Origin: Euwallacea fornicatus
Lineage: Eukaryota; Arthropoda; Insecta; Coleoptera; Curculionidae
Direction of reading: 5' to 3'
Length of the DNA: 64,000 nucleotides
Assembly: GCF_040115645.1 (NCBI RefSeq)
Contig: NC_089575.1
Span: forward strand, 1,550,001-1,614,000
Shown: in pieces, positions 48,362 through 59,565 of the stretch
How positions within the stretch are numbered: the first letter of the stretch is position 1
Layout: the number at the start of each line of letters is the position of its first letter
The notes under the pieces: generated by a model
What the model saw: the letters and a program-made list of their open reading frames with translations, nothing else
The model's database searches: none
Told to the model about the DNA's origin: nothing
Program-made: the position numbers and the translations under genes

Positions 48362-49053
48362 TTCCGTGTTTTCAACGGACTATGTTAATTGAACCACAAA
48401 AAACTCTTAAAGCAATATTTGTAGTCTTTGTAAATTGATGGGTTAATAATTGGTGGACCTCCAGGTATAGGCGTAAAAGAAAAACGTTTTTAAATAGAAT
48501 TGAATGTAATTCAGTTTCAGATAGTGAAAGTACACAAATTCGCACAATTTTAATTAAAAATCAGGACAACAAGTAAACATTTTTAAGTTGTTTGCTTTTT
48601 ATTAATAAGGTTATAGTATTCTAATTAATAGTTAGGTGATTTCACATTTCACAATTTTTTGATTCGTTTACCAAAAACTTCTCTTAAATACGAACCCTTA
48701 GAACTTATTTTATCTCCCTCGAACGTCATAGTAAACAAGGATAATAATATATTTCAGATCAATTGGAACAACTGAAACAAAATTAAAATCGCCTTTTCAA
48801 CTAATTAATGTCAGTATGACAGTAACAATAGATGACACTCCCCTAACCAATTTTTTTAATGGTAAGTCAACAAAAATTAATTTTCCAAAATTTTAGAGAT
48901 TCAGAATTAAAAGAATGATAAAATTCTTGTTACTCTTTTAAATGCACACAACAACCCCCTTATAAAGCATAATTTAGTGTTCTTAGCATAACTACTACAA
49001 TGACGTTCAATTTTGAAGTAAGTACACATACAAAATTACTATAAACTTCCAAC
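48362..49053. promoter_or_regulatory. Divergent intergenic region, CstF-50 / TM9SF4
   Basis: 692 bp between opposite start codons; AT-rich, no recognisable TATA box. Promoter role for both genes inferred from orientation. Confidence 0.4.
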
Positions 49054-51780
49054 ATGACAACAATTATTCAGCCTTACAGACTAGCACTACTCCTCTTGTG
49101 CATACAAGGCAGCATGCAATTTTATGTACCAGGAATGGCCCCCTCAGACTTTCGAATTGGGGAGCTTATGGAAGTCAAAGCTGTAAAAATGACCAGCATA
49201 CACACGCAATTGCCCTATGAATATTATTCTCTGCCTTTCTGCCTGCCGAAAGGAGGAGCCAGCGCAATTCACTACAAATCTGAAAATCTAGGGGAAGTAT
49301 TGAGGGGAGATCGCATTGTGAATACCCCATATGTGGTAAAAATGGCCCAATCAACCACATGCTCCTTAGTGTGCCACACTCCTGATAGTCCTATTAATTG
49401 GAGTGTAGGAGAGTCTCAAATGGTTGTGGATAGGATCCAGCATGAATATTTCGTCCACCTGTAACATTCTTTTATTGTGTTGTATGATGATTTTGCTTGA
49501 GCAAAGTACTTCCAGCCTGGTTGATAATCTTCCTGCAGCAACTTCTCGTAAGAGTTTGGATGAAGATGAAATTGAGTATGAGCATGGTTATCGCTTGGGT
49601 AATACTGTGGGAGACAGGAGTATTATAAATAATCACTTGAAGTTTAAGTTATATTACCATCAACCTCAACCGTGAGTCTTTATTGTGTGCTTAATTTCAA
49701 GAATTCTTAATGTCAATTTTAGTGAGGTGTACAGAGTGGTGGGCTTTAGCTTAAGAGCTCGATCAGTAGCAATGGATCAGGTGAAATTTGAAGGCTCCAC
49801 ATGCAGCTTCCCCAAAGATGCCAAACCCCAAATAGTTGATCCCACAACAGGGACAAAATTGTTTTTTACTTATGAAGTAGAGTGGGAAGAATCAAGTGTT
49901 AGTTGGGCCTCTAGATGGGACACATATTTAGCAATGACTGATGCTGATATTCATTGGTTTTCCATTGTAAACTCAATTGTTGTTGTCTTCTTCTTGTCAG
50001 GTAAGTTTAGTAATGATCTCAAGAATTTTTCTAAAAATTTCTTTTAGGGATTTTGACTATGATTATGATTAGGACGCTTAGAAAAGATATTGCTCAGTAT
50101 AATGCTGATGAGTTTTTTGATGACACTATTGAGGAAACAGGTTGGAATTTAGTTCATGGTGATGTTTTCCGGCCTCCGAGAAATGCCCATTTATTTGCTG
50201 CTTTTGTGGGGTCAGGCATTCAAATATTTCTTATGGCACTACCTACATTGTGTAAGTTTAATGAAACAATTAAATGTTAGTTTTATTTGATTCTTTAATC
50301 ATTATTTTAATTCTTTGATGAATAGCATTTCTTTTTTAAGACCGTCTTAATACATGATGTGAGAGCTTATTTCAAAGAAACTCCAAACTCAAGTCAAGTT
50401 TTGATAAATGCATAATTTGTGAGGCTTCCAGATTTTTAAAATTTTGCTGATTCCAAAATGTTTTTTTCATTATTTTAGTTTTGTTAATATTTACAAATTT
50501 TATTGTTCAAAAGATTTTAAATTTTCAAAAAGTATACACCTGTTTAATGGTCAGCAATTTTGTTGTGAGTTTTGAGGTGGAAATATAAAATGTACACATG
50601 TATGGCTAAATACCTTATGGTGGCCCCTGTCTGAGATCCTACTTTGCTAATGGTTCCTTTATATTTTCTGAATTCATAAACATAGCTTAAAATATAATTT
50701 TTAGCTCCAAACATTACATCAATTTCTACTAATTTCAGTTCATTTGTAATAAAGTGTTAAGGTAAAGTAAATTTTTAGTTTTTGCCATGTTGGGAATTTT
50801 ATCTCCTGCATCCAGGGGAGCTCTAACAAATGCTGCGATCATCTTCTACCTTATTAATGGCGCAGTAGCGGGATACTTGTCTGCCAGACTATACAAAACC
50901 ATGAAAGGACGAGAGTGGAGAAGAGCCGCCTTTTCAACCGCAGTTTTATATCCTGGAGTTTTGGCTGCAACCTTTTTTGTCCTCAATTTCTTTATCTGGG
51001 GTAAAGGTGCAATAGATTACAGCTTATATCAATAGATTGGTTGTTTTGGACAGGTAAAGCAAGCAGCGGAGCTGTGCCATTTTCAACGATGATCTCGCTC
51101 TTATTGATGTGGGTGTTCATCTCTTTGCCTCTAGTGTACCTGGGATATTACTTCGGATATAGGAAGCAGCCCTATCCTCACCCGGTTCGCACCAACCAGA
51201 TTCCAAGACAGGTGCCGGAGCAACATTGGTACATGAACCCTATATTATGGTACGTGCCATTGATACTTTGCTAAATTAAATTAATAATTTTTTTATTCTA
51301 GTACCATGATCGCGGGTATTTTACCATTTGGAGCGGTTTTCATCGAACTGTTCTTCATCTTTACGGCCATTTGGCAAAACCAATTTTATTACCTTTTTGG
51401 ATTCTTATTCCTGGTATTCATAATTCTCGTAATATCCTGCTCGCAGATCGCCATAGTGATGGTTTACTTTCAACTATGTGGAGAAGTAAGAGTAAAAATA
51501 AAACACATATAAATAACTTTTTTTAAATATGTAATTTTAGGACTACCATTGGTGGTGGAGAAGCTTCATGGTCTCGGGAGGCTCCGCTTTCTACGTTCTT
51601 GCTTACTCCTTCTATTATTTCATGACCAAGTTGGAAATAACGGAATTCATCCCCACACTGCTCTACATCGGCTACACCGGGCTCATGGTGTTTACATTCT
51701 GGCTATTAACAGGCACCATTGGGTTCTATGCCGCCTATTTATTCGTTAAGAAGATTTATTCTGCCGTCAAAATTGATTAA
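49054..51780 (+). CDS. TM9SF4: Transmembrane 9 superfamily member 4 (nonaspanin)
   Basis: Eight exons: 49054-49460, 49516-49671, 49723-50000, 50048-50251, 50779-51000, 51054-51249, 51302-51485 and 51541-51780; 628 residues. The apparent stop at 49462 is removed by a 55-nt intron (HEYFVHL / LVDNLPAAT). Seen: an N-terminal signal peptide (LALLLLCIQGSMQFYVPGMA), a luminal domain (YEYYSLPFCLPKGG; SVGESQMVVDRIQHEYFVHL), then nine membrane segments with family motifs (WRRAAFSTAVLYPG, QIPRQVPEQHWYMNP, AGILPFGAVFIELFFI, FYYLFGFLFLVFIILV, DYHWWWRSF, GTIGFYAAYLFVKKIY) and the C-terminal KID that binds COPI for Golgi retention. Known: TM9SF4 acts in sorting Gly-rich membrane segments, phagocytosis and pH control; in flies it is needed for innate immunity and cell adhesion. 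AATAAA at 51821. Confidence 0.95.
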
Positions 51781-53250
51781 ATCGTGACGAAGTTAGTGGG
51801 AATTGTGATTGAAAAAGCCAAATAAACATCACAGATGAGTTTAAAAATAACCAAATATTTGGATTTATAGCAGCCCGTTCACGGACTGTAAGAACTTATG
51901 TGATGTGAGATTGGATAATGTACTAATTGGACTAGAGTGCAACAAAAGTTTTGAGTTTTTAGGATAAGAACTAAAGTTGTACATAATGTTAGCGTATGAT
52001 TTTGTCAATATTGATATTTATGTATTAGTTTTAATTTTAAAAGTAAATTAATTAAACGTAACGCTTCTTAATTTTGTTGTTATTAAATTTTAATAAAAAA
52101 ACCAAATGCCAACTTTTTTAACTTTTTGTAACATTAAATTAGACTTATACTTCGCGCACGAGTAGCTTGAGTTGCTGGTAATATTTCGCGAGCGCATACA
52201 AGCAACTGAATAGTTCACTAATCAGCTTGCTATAGATTTTGTTGAGATAGCATGTGTTTACACTTTTTAAGTGGTCATTTCACCAGTTTGAGGGAGTACC
52301 CGATAAAATTCTTCAGTCATTTCCGAATGAGCATCAACAATTTTCATCATTTATTCAATGTCAAACCAAAATACCAATATGCGTCTAGCTTGACTTCTAC
52401 AGAAAAGCTTAAAAAAATCTATGAAGTATATAGCCGTAGCATCGGGGTGCTTTGCCGCATCTCGAGCACCTTCATATCTCCCATAGTTTCCGAGATGCTG
52501 AGGATACGCCTCGTGTTTGTATCACCCTATACGGGACCTCTTGAACTTCATGTAACAAGAACGCTCTCAAACCCTTGTAGGGCCATAAGAACGGTTTAAA
52601 TGTTTCAATTATCTTAGCTTTTAAAGATATATCAAAATACTAAGTTTGACATCAATGAAATTTTTGACAGCTCTTTGACAAGTATTGATTTGGTATGTTG
52701 ATTTTATTTTAAGAACTAAGACATAAATGAAAAGGACGTTTGGGCATAACTCAAATATTCCTCTATGTGAAATATGAAAATTAAAAAAAAAATTGATTCC
52801 TAATGCATTTTTTTGAGCCACCTCGTATGCTGGAAATTATATTCAGCCCACGCGTCGCATGCATCCTATAAGTTTTATATTTAAACCGTTCTATCTTTAC
52901 GAGGTTCCGAGATAATTGCTGTCACTAAATCTGAGACGCTCAGCACATCAACATTTAACACTTCAGTCGTTGGTTTTCTTACTTTTTTGTGGAAATTTCA
53001 GAAGGGGAAAGATTAAACGTTTTCAGTTGCACCCGGCACTTGGTGCAAGTTAAATATGCACCAAGCGCTAGGATTCTGTTCATGACCTCGCTCCACTTCT
53101 AAGCGCAACGAATTCCTATTATAACCTCGCTTTTTTTGTTTACAATTTCGCCTTTCCGAAGATTTCCTATTTTAGTAATATCTCATCGATTTAATTAAAT
53201 TTATAAGTTTTGGTAAGACAATTAAAACTACCTGTATATCAAAGAGTATA
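51781..53250. other. Intergenic between TM9SF4 and PIG-S with transposon debris
   Basis: Poly(A) signal for TM9SF4 at 51821-51826. At 52252-52400 a frame containing KFFSHFRMSINNFHHLF resembles the start of a PIF/Harbinger nuclease and is cut off soon after (weak). Around 52580 and 52885 the motif AGAACGGTTTAAAT appears in inverted orientation, suggesting element ends. 52930-53250 shows nothing recognisable apart from likely PIG-S 5' sequence. Confidence 0.4.
52252..52420 (+). pseudogene. Possible PIF/Harbinger transposase fragment
   Basis: The translated stretch KFFSHFRMSINNFHHLFNVK matches the style of the N-terminal part of Harbinger-type nucleases in insects, where a phrase like FFEYFRMS precedes the catalytic domain. 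It is isolated, with no DDE residues found downstream. Confidence 0.35.
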
Positions 53251-54517
53251 ATGAGCATTATGACGAAGTCCAAAACGCCTGCCAAAGAAAGCGACAAAGC
53301 TGAAACTCTCTCTGGTAATCAATCTCTTTAAATTTACTGCCTGCGTTCTTACTGAGTTCTGCTTTTTCAGACACCCCCGAGCAGAAGTTTAGAACTCTAA
53401 GCGTAATCTCCTACTTTATAGTGCTCGTAATCCTAGGAATACCTATTTGGTGGTACACTACCAGAGTATACCGGGCAGCATTACCTCTAGATGATATTTA
53501 CAGTCTTCAAATTAAACCTAAAACCTCCAAAGATTTCGGTCTCCCATTGAGCCTCGATTACGACGTTCTCATCAGTTTCGTCCACCCCAGTCCTGAAACG
53601 TTAAATATCAAAGTTGATGCCTTAGAGATTGATGAATACTTACAATCCTTCCTTGAAAAACTATCTCTAGTTTCAAGCTTCACTGTTAAATCTCAGTGGT
53701 TGTATTTAACTGAACTTGGGGCAATCCCTAGGAAAGTTTTAGACCATTATGCTTTATTAGAAAATCAATTACCTCATGTAATAACTCCTTTAGAAACTAA
53801 ATTGTGGACCCACATGTCACCAAGACCCAGTATCAATTTAGTAACATATTTTCCCCATTGCACTTCTCCATTGTATATTTACAATTCAAACAATAAAATG
53901 TCCTCCACCAACGCTTTCGTCAGTCCCAGATGGGGTGGCATTTACATCATGAACCCTGACAAAAGTTCCTGTGAATTGGGTCAATTCTGGGCAGACTCAA
54001 AACTTATTAGCTCAACTTTTCAGTCCTTGCTCCAAGAGCTATTTCACTTAAATAGCACGTCACAAGAAGCTTTAAATATTTTTCAATTAGAAAGAATAGA
54101 GGAAATGCTAGACTCTTCTAAAAGAACTTTAATATCCCTAGCACAGTTGTTGTCAGAAATAAGCAGTATAGTAATAAGCGACATGGTTGCGAATAAGATA
54201 TCTGTTGCTTTGGAGAGTGTAAAGGTAGCGGAATCGTTTTTAGCCGAAGGGGATGAAAGGAACGCTTTACAGCATGCCAAACTGGCTTTCAGGAATTCGG
54301 AAGAAGCGTTTGTGCATCCGTCTCTGTTGGCCCTTTTATATTTTCCCGACGATCAGAAGCGAGTATTTTTCATTTAAGTATGATTTTATGCTTTTATGTT
54401 ATTTCTAGATATGCCATCTATATTCCACTGTTTCTGCCTGTGATGATTCCAGTAGTCATGTCACTGATTCACCTCGCCAAGAAGAAAGGCAAAACTGAGA
54501 AGAGAAAAGCCGAATAG
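53251..54517 (+). CDS. PIGS: GPI transamidase component PIG-S, shortened luminal domain
   Basis: Three exons: 53251-53314, 53371-54358 and 54409-54517; 386 residues. Seen: an N-terminal membrane segment (ISYFIVLVILGIPIWW) followed by TTRVYRAALP, a luminal domain with LSLDYDVLISFVHPSPE, NQLPHVITPLETKLW, NAFVSPRWGGIYI, SLAQLLSEISSIVISDMVA and LLALLYFPDDQK, then a C-terminal membrane segment (YAIYIPLFLPVMIPVVMSLI) with a Lys-rich end. These are PIG-S landmarks in order. Known: PIG-S is a subunit of the ER transamidase that attaches GPI anchors. Odd: compared with the human protein (555 residues) about 150 residues directly after the first membrane segment are absent, within one uninterrupted exon; and the last intron needs a GC donor (CAGAA/GCGAGT) to keep frame. 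Confidence 0.9.
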
Positions 54518-54553
54518 AAATCGTTAAATTCACAAAACCAAAAAGTATTGTTT

Positions 54554-54559
54554 AATAAA
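54554..54559 (+). terminator. Poly(A) signal of PIG-S
   Basis: AATAAA 36 nt after the stop, with a second AATAAA shortly after; Hsp90 ends in the opposite direction 280 bp on. Confidence 0.55.
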
Positions 54560-54605
54560 GAATAATAAAGTACTGAAAATAAAACCCAAAACTTTGTAGT
54601 ACGAT

Positions 54606-54611
54606 TTTATT
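54606..54611 (-). terminator. Candidate Hsp90 poly(A) signal
   Basis: AATAAA on the minus strand, 185 nt past the Hsp90 stop. The two convergent transcripts would overlap or nearly so. Confidence 0.4.
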
Positions 54612-54795
54612 ACTGTAATTAACTGTACACAGCCTTAAATAACTTATTTCAATCAGGTGATTATTATTATAAGGGCTGAAGGCCAAACCTGCTTATGGTG
54701 AATTAAAAAACAAGTAATACTTCTCATACAAAAAATTAAAATTAAATGGCATAAAACGGGAATGCCTAAACATACAATGCAAATGCTTAGGATAT

Positions 54796-56928
54796 TTAAT
54801 CGACTTCTTCCATTCGAGAGGCATCTTCGGCATCTCCACCTTCGGCTGGAACGTCAGCTGTGGAAGCATCTTCTGTAGCCATAGCTTCGTCCTCATCGAT
54901 ACCCAATCCCAACTTAATCATTCTGTAGATTCTTGATGCATGAACTTGAGGCTCCTCAAGAGTGAAACCAGAGCTGAGGAGAGCAGTTTCGAAGAGCAGG
55001 ATAATCAGATCTTTCACAGCTTTGTCATTTTTATCAGCATCAGCTTTTTGGCGAAGGTTTTCAATAACTGGATGTTCTGGGTTAATTTCTAAATGTTTCT
55101 TAGCTGACATATAGCCCATGGTGGATGTATCACGGAGGGCTTGTGCTTTCATTATTCTCTCCATATTGGCAGTCCAGCCATATTGAGATGTCACAATACA
55201 GCATGGAGATTCTACCAAACGATTTGAAACCACCACTTTCTCTACTTTATTGTCCAAAATGCTTTTCATGACTTTGCAAAGCCCCTCAAATTTGGCTTTG
55301 TCTTCTTCATGCTTCTTCTTCTCCTCATCACTCTCTGGAAGCTCAAGCCCCTCTTTGGTTACTGACACCAGCTGCTTGCCGTCATATTCCTTCAGTTGCT
55401 GGACTACATATTCGTCAATAGGTTCAGTCATGTAGACAACTTCAAATCCACGCTTCTTGACACGCTCAACAAAGGCAGAGTTGGCTACTTGGTCTTTGCT
55501 CTCTCCAGTGATATAGTAAATGCTCTTCTGGCTCTCTTTCATCCTGCTTACATAGTCTTTGAATGAGCACACCTCATCTCCACTGGCCGAAGTATGATAG
55601 CGGAGTAAGTCTGCCAATTTGGTTCTATTCTGAGTGTCTTCATGAATGCCCAATTTTAAATTCTTTGAGAATTGCTCATAGAACTTCTTGAAGCCATCCT
55701 TGTCTTCGGCTAACTCCTCAAACAATTCTAAGCATTTCTTGACCAAGTTTTTACGGATTACTTTCAGGATTTTGTTCTGCTGCAACATCTCACGAGAAAT
55801 GTTTAATGGCAAATCTTCAGAATCAACTACTCCCTTCATGAAGTTCAGATATTCAGGAATCAGTTCTTCGCAATTGTCCATGATGAATACCCGTCTGACG
55901 TAAAGTTTAATGTTGTTCTTGCGCTTTTTGTTTTCAAATAAATCGAATGGAACACGACGCGGAACAAACAGAAGAGCCCTAAATTCTAGCTGACCTTCAA
56001 CGCTAAAGTGCTTTACTGCCAAATGGTCTTCCCAGTCATTTGTTAGCGATTTGTAAAACTCTCCATACTCCTCCTGGCTGATATCATCAGGGTTCCTAGT
56101 CCAGATAGGTTTGGTTTTGTTCAATTCCTCATCTTCAGTATATTTTTCCTTGATAGTTTTCTTTTTCTTCTTCTCATCTTTCTTCTCCTCATCTTCATCT
56201 ACATCTTCAATCTTTGGCTTGTCTTTATCCTCCTCTTCTCCTTCTTTCTTTTCTTCTTCAGCTTCGTCTTCACTCAACTCCTTCTCCCGCTCCTTTTCAA
56301 CCATCAGCTTGATTGGGTAGCCAATGAACTGAGAGTGTTTTTTGACGGTCTCCTTGATCTTGTTCTCTTCCAAAAACTCTGTTTGGTCCTCCTTGATATG
56401 CAGAATAATCTTAGTTCCACGTCCTAATGGTTCTCCATGATCAGTGCGAATAGTGAAGCTGCCACCAGCAGAGGACTCCCAGATGTATTGCTCATCATCA
56501 TTGTTTTTAGAGACTACAGTCACTTTATCAGCAACCAAATAGGCAGAATAGAAACCCACTCCAAACTGACCAATCATGCTAATGTCAGCTCCGGCCTGCA
56601 GGGCTTCCATGAAAGCTTTAGTCCCAGACTTGGCAATGGTACCCAAGTTATTCACTAAATCGGCCTTTGTCATGCCAATTCCGGTATCAATCAGGGTGAG
56701 AGTGCCCTCACTTTTATTGGGAATGATTTTGATATATAGTTCCTTGCCAGAGTCAAGTTTGGAGGGGTTGGTTAGAGATTCATATCGAATTTTATCCAAG
56801 GCATCTGAAGAGTTTGAGATCAATTCACGAAGAAAGATTTCTTTATTTGAATAGAAGGTGTTGATGATCAGGCTCATCAACTGGGCAATTTCTGCTTGGA
56901 AAGCAAAAGTTTCCACTTCTTCTGGCAT
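54796..56928 (-). CDS. Hsp83: Cytosolic heat shock protein 90 (Hsp83)
   Basis: One coding exon of 710 residues. Seen: GHKL ATPase domain (QAEIAQLMSLIINTFYSNKE, LRELISNSSDALDKIRY, DTGIGMTKADLVNNLGTIAK, IGQFGVGFYSAYLVAD), an acidic linker rich in Glu/Lys (about residues 215-265), a middle domain (KPIWTRNPDDISQEEYGEFY; LNISREMLQQNKILKVIRKN) and a C-terminal dimerisation domain ending MEEVD, the TPR co-chaperone docking motif. Known: ATP-driven chaperone for kinases and steroid receptors; length equals other insect Hsp83. The acceptor AG lies immediately before the ATG (intron 57267-56929), so a non-coding first exon is predicted, as in fly Hsp83. Confidence 0.98.
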   Translation of the reverse strand: MPEEVETFAFQAEIAQLMSLIINTFYSNKEIFLRELISNSSDALDKIRYESLTNPSKLDSGKELYIKIIPNKSEGTLTLIDTGIGMTKADLVNNLGTIAKSGTKAFMEALQAGADISMIGQFGVGFYSAYLVADKVTVVSKNNDDEQYIWESSAGGSFTIRTDHGEPLGRGTKIILHIKEDQTEFLEENKIKETVKKHSQFIGYPIKLMVEKEREKELSEDEAEEEKKEGEEEDKDKPKIEDVDEDEEKKDEKKKKKTIKEKYTEDEELNKTKPIWTRNPDDISQEEYGEFYKSLTNDWEDHLAVKHFSVEGQLEFRALLFVPRRVPFDLFENKKRKNNIKLYVRRVFIMDNCEELIPEYLNFMKGVVDSEDLPLNISREMLQQNKILKVIRKNLVKKCLELFEELAEDKDGFKKFYEQFSKNLKLGIHEDTQNRTKLADLLRYHTSASGDEVCSFKDYVSRMKESQKSIYYITGESKDQVANSAFVERVKKRGFEVVYMTEPIDEYVVQQLKEYDGKQLVSVTKEGLELPESDEEKKKHEEDKAKFEGLCKVMKSILDNKVEKVVVSNRLVESPCCIVTSQYGWTANMERIMKAQALRDTSTMGYMSAKKHLEINPEHPVIENLRQKADADKNDKAVKDLIILLFETALLSSGFTLEEPQVHASRIYRMIKLGLGIDEDEAMATEDASTADVPAEGGDAEDASRMEEVD

Positions 56929-57267
56929 CTGTAATAAAGGAAAGAGTGAGGTAAGTAAACTGCCACACCCTGTAAGGAATATATTATGGGACTATTCTAG
57001 AAATTTCGGGATTTAATTCCTCTAGCTTTCAGTGCATTGAAAGTAAAAAAAATAACTGCCAAAGGGCCAAAATTAAAAATTTTTCTCTGTTCGGTAAGGG
57101 AGAAACTTTTTATGTTTAAAGAATATGGAAATGAAAAATTGTTCGTTACAAAAATGATCTCACATTTGTTGTGAAAAATGTAAATCACCACCGGTATTGA
57201 ACAATTTAAATTTAATCACTCAACAACACTACAAAAACGTTAAAAAAAAACTGTAAAACACACTTAC
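56929..57267 (-). other. 5' UTR intron of Hsp83
   Basis: Donor CAAG/GTAAGTGTG at 57267 and acceptor TTATTACAG directly before the ATG. 339 nt. A 5' UTR intron in Hsp83 is a known insect feature. Confidence 0.75.
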
Positions 57268-57431
57268 CTTGTTGATATATGGCCTTAACGCTCAAAATAT
57301 CGAATACTTATAAAATTCACTTAAAAATCGTTGAAATAATTTACCGAAATGGCTTGAAAACGCGTTTTGAGATACCGACGTTTCCCTCAGCGATTCTAGT
57401 CAAATTATGACGGAGGGACCGTTTGTTTCTG

Positions 57432-57439
57432 CTTTTATA
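57432..57439 (-). promoter_or_regulatory. TATA box of Hsp83
   Basis: TATAAAAG on the minus strand, between the heat-shock elements and the predicted non-coding exon; transcription would start near 57405. Confidence 0.7.
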
Positions 57440-57454
57440 GACGGTCGGGAACGT

Positions 57455-57467
57455 GAAATTTCCGGAA
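57455..57467. promoter_or_regulatory. Heat-shock element, proximal
   Basis: GAAATTTCCGGAA: three alternating nGAAn units in perfect register, just upstream of the TATA box. Confidence 0.8.
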
Positions 57468-57527
57468 TAATATAGAAGCGTTTCCATGCAATTCCACGCT
57501 CGATATTAAAGAGAGAAAGCGCTAGAG

Positions 57528-57540
57528 TTCCGGAAAGTTC
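57528..57540. promoter_or_regulatory. Heat-shock element, distal
   Basis: TTCCGGAAAGTTC: three alternating units in perfect register, 60 bp beyond the proximal element; binding site for heat-shock factor trimers. Confidence 0.8.
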
Positions 57541-58842
57541 GGCGCTAAATTTAAATTCTTTTGTTAGGTTTATACGGTTTTTGACCTATTTTTAGATGCC
57601 TGTTCTAGAAGGGCAGTACAGGCTTCTTTGGCAAATGAATGTGATATGTACGTAGGTGTTACCCATTTGTTTTCGAGAGGTTTATTCTAGTCCTTCGTTC
57701 TTTCATATTTTAGTATTGTAAATTATAGAATGCTGTAGGTACTAATTTGCTTATATACATGAAATTAAAAGATAAAAAGAACGTAAAAATGGATAGGCAT
57801 TTTCATGACATAACAGAATCACTAATTAGATGATCAATTTAGTTTTTCGTTTTTCTAGTTTAAATTTTAAAAGATCATACCTATCCAACATTTTGCATTG
57901 ACTAATGATTAATTTAGTTATAAGCAACATTTTGTGAATTGTTGCAATGAATTGCTTTCAGAATAAATCCTAAAGTGAAATTCAAATATTTCTAGCTAGA
58001 CAAGATCCTCGCTTTTTTTATTTATTTGGTCTGGTTTTTTGTGAAACTGAATTTATTAATCATTATTTTGATTAACTAACAAAGCTATTTAAGTAAATTC
58101 CAGTACAAAAAATCCAACTGTTTATTATTAGTTCCTTTTGCATATTTCTAATCATATTTCTGTTATTGCCATTATGAATTGTTTTATTGATTCAACTTTA
58201 CATTTGACAACTATAATCAGTCCAATTTTGTCTCTCTTTATTTACATTGTATACAGCAATAACCTAAATGAATTTTTCTCTAAAAGTGAATCCTATTTCT
58301 TAAATTTCTTATATCTTATTACCAGCTATACATCATAATCATATTTTTCAATAATATCATATTTGAAGATATTTTTCATCTGTTTTTACATTTGTGATTA
58401 TATTAATATACAATCGCTGAACTCATACTAGCAGATATGACGTCATGGAGAGGATACCAATTAGATTTAGAAAGTTAAGTTATTTTCATTTTTTTTTAAT
58501 ACCACTTTACTGGAATACCGAATTTCAAATATTTAGTTTTCTGTATGTTATTTTTAAATATTTAAAACAGATTATAAAGTTAAGATTATAATGTAAAAAT
58601 ATTTACACATTGAATCGCAAGTCTTGTCTGGCGAAGATCATGTCAATGTCACTGTCAGTCAATCATTGGCTTAATACAATTTGGTTTTCTTATATTTTCA
58701 TAATAACGGAAAGTTTTCAAATTTCAATAATTTTTTAATCTACTTAATATTGAAAAGTTATTTTTATGTACTTCTTAGATTAATTCATTGAATTTTATTA
58801 ATTTATTAAATTTCTATTGTACTAAAGCAGGATTTCCTGAAA
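57541..58842. other. Intergenic between Hsp83 and MAD2
   Basis: 1.3 kb, very AT-rich; the two genes point away from each other. No other gene or clear element seen. Confidence 0.5.
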
Positions 58843-59565
58843 ATGTCCACTGCCCCAGCAGTAAAACATAAATCTTCTATTACTGTTAAAGGCTCGGCTG
58901 ACATTGTTTGTGATTATTTAAGTAAGTTTTTCCATTATTCCTATTACAACTCTTTACCAAACTGTCCATTTAGATTACGGAATAAACTCTATTCTCTTCC
59001 AACGAGGGCTCTATCCTTCAGAGAACTTCAAAATAGCTGAAAGCTATGGACTTAACATTTGGATGTCTACAGACAATAAAATCAAGGAATTTGTATCCAC
59101 AGTTTTAGATCAACTTAAAGGTAACTTCGTTTAATGGTTGGAAACTCAGCAAGAATATTCAATCTTTTAGAATGGCTTATTAACCGAACAGTTAACAAAA
59201 TTGCCCTTATCATAACAAATGTGAAAACTTTGGAAGTGATGGAAAGGTGGGACTTTAATGTTGAATATGAGGGAGATAATAGTGAGGGTGAAAGCCGAAC
59301 CTCAGAAAAACCACTGAAACAAATACAAAACGAGATTAGAGATGTACTGAAACAAATTGCCTCCTCAATTGCTTATTTGCCTTTGTTAGACTGTCTTTGC
59401 AGCTTTGATGTGCAAATATATACAACAAATGATGTGCAATTGCCTAATGCGTGGGCAGTGGCTGAACCTGCTAGTATTAAAAATGCACAATCTGTTAAAA
59501 TGAGAACATTTTCTACTAATATTCATAAAATGGAGACTGTGGTTACTTATAAGAGCAGTGAATGA
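58843..59565 (+). CDS. MAD2: Spindle checkpoint protein MAD2
   Basis: Three exons: 58843-58921, 58974-59120 and 59171-59565; 206 residues. Seen: a HORMA domain over the full length (ITVKGSADIVCDYLNYGINS, ILFQRGLYPSENFKIAESYG, WLINRTVNKIALIITN, RWDFNVEYEGD) and a C-terminal safety-belt region (LPNAWAVAEPASIKNAQSVK, MRTFSTNIHKMETVVTYK). Known: MAD2 switches between open and closed forms at unattached kinetochores and sequesters Cdc20 to block the APC/C; the vertebrate protein is 205 residues. First exon MSTAPAVKHKSS fits the family. It ends tail-to-tail with the vein-like gene. Confidence 0.95.

Noticed and set aside
49461..49515. Apparent premature stop in TM9SF4
   Set aside because: A 55-nt GT-AG intron removes it and restores the conserved FVHL-LVDNLP junction.
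56111..56320. Ser-rich plus-strand frames over Hsp90
   Set aside because: Complement of the Glu/Lys-rich linker of Hsp90, not a gene.
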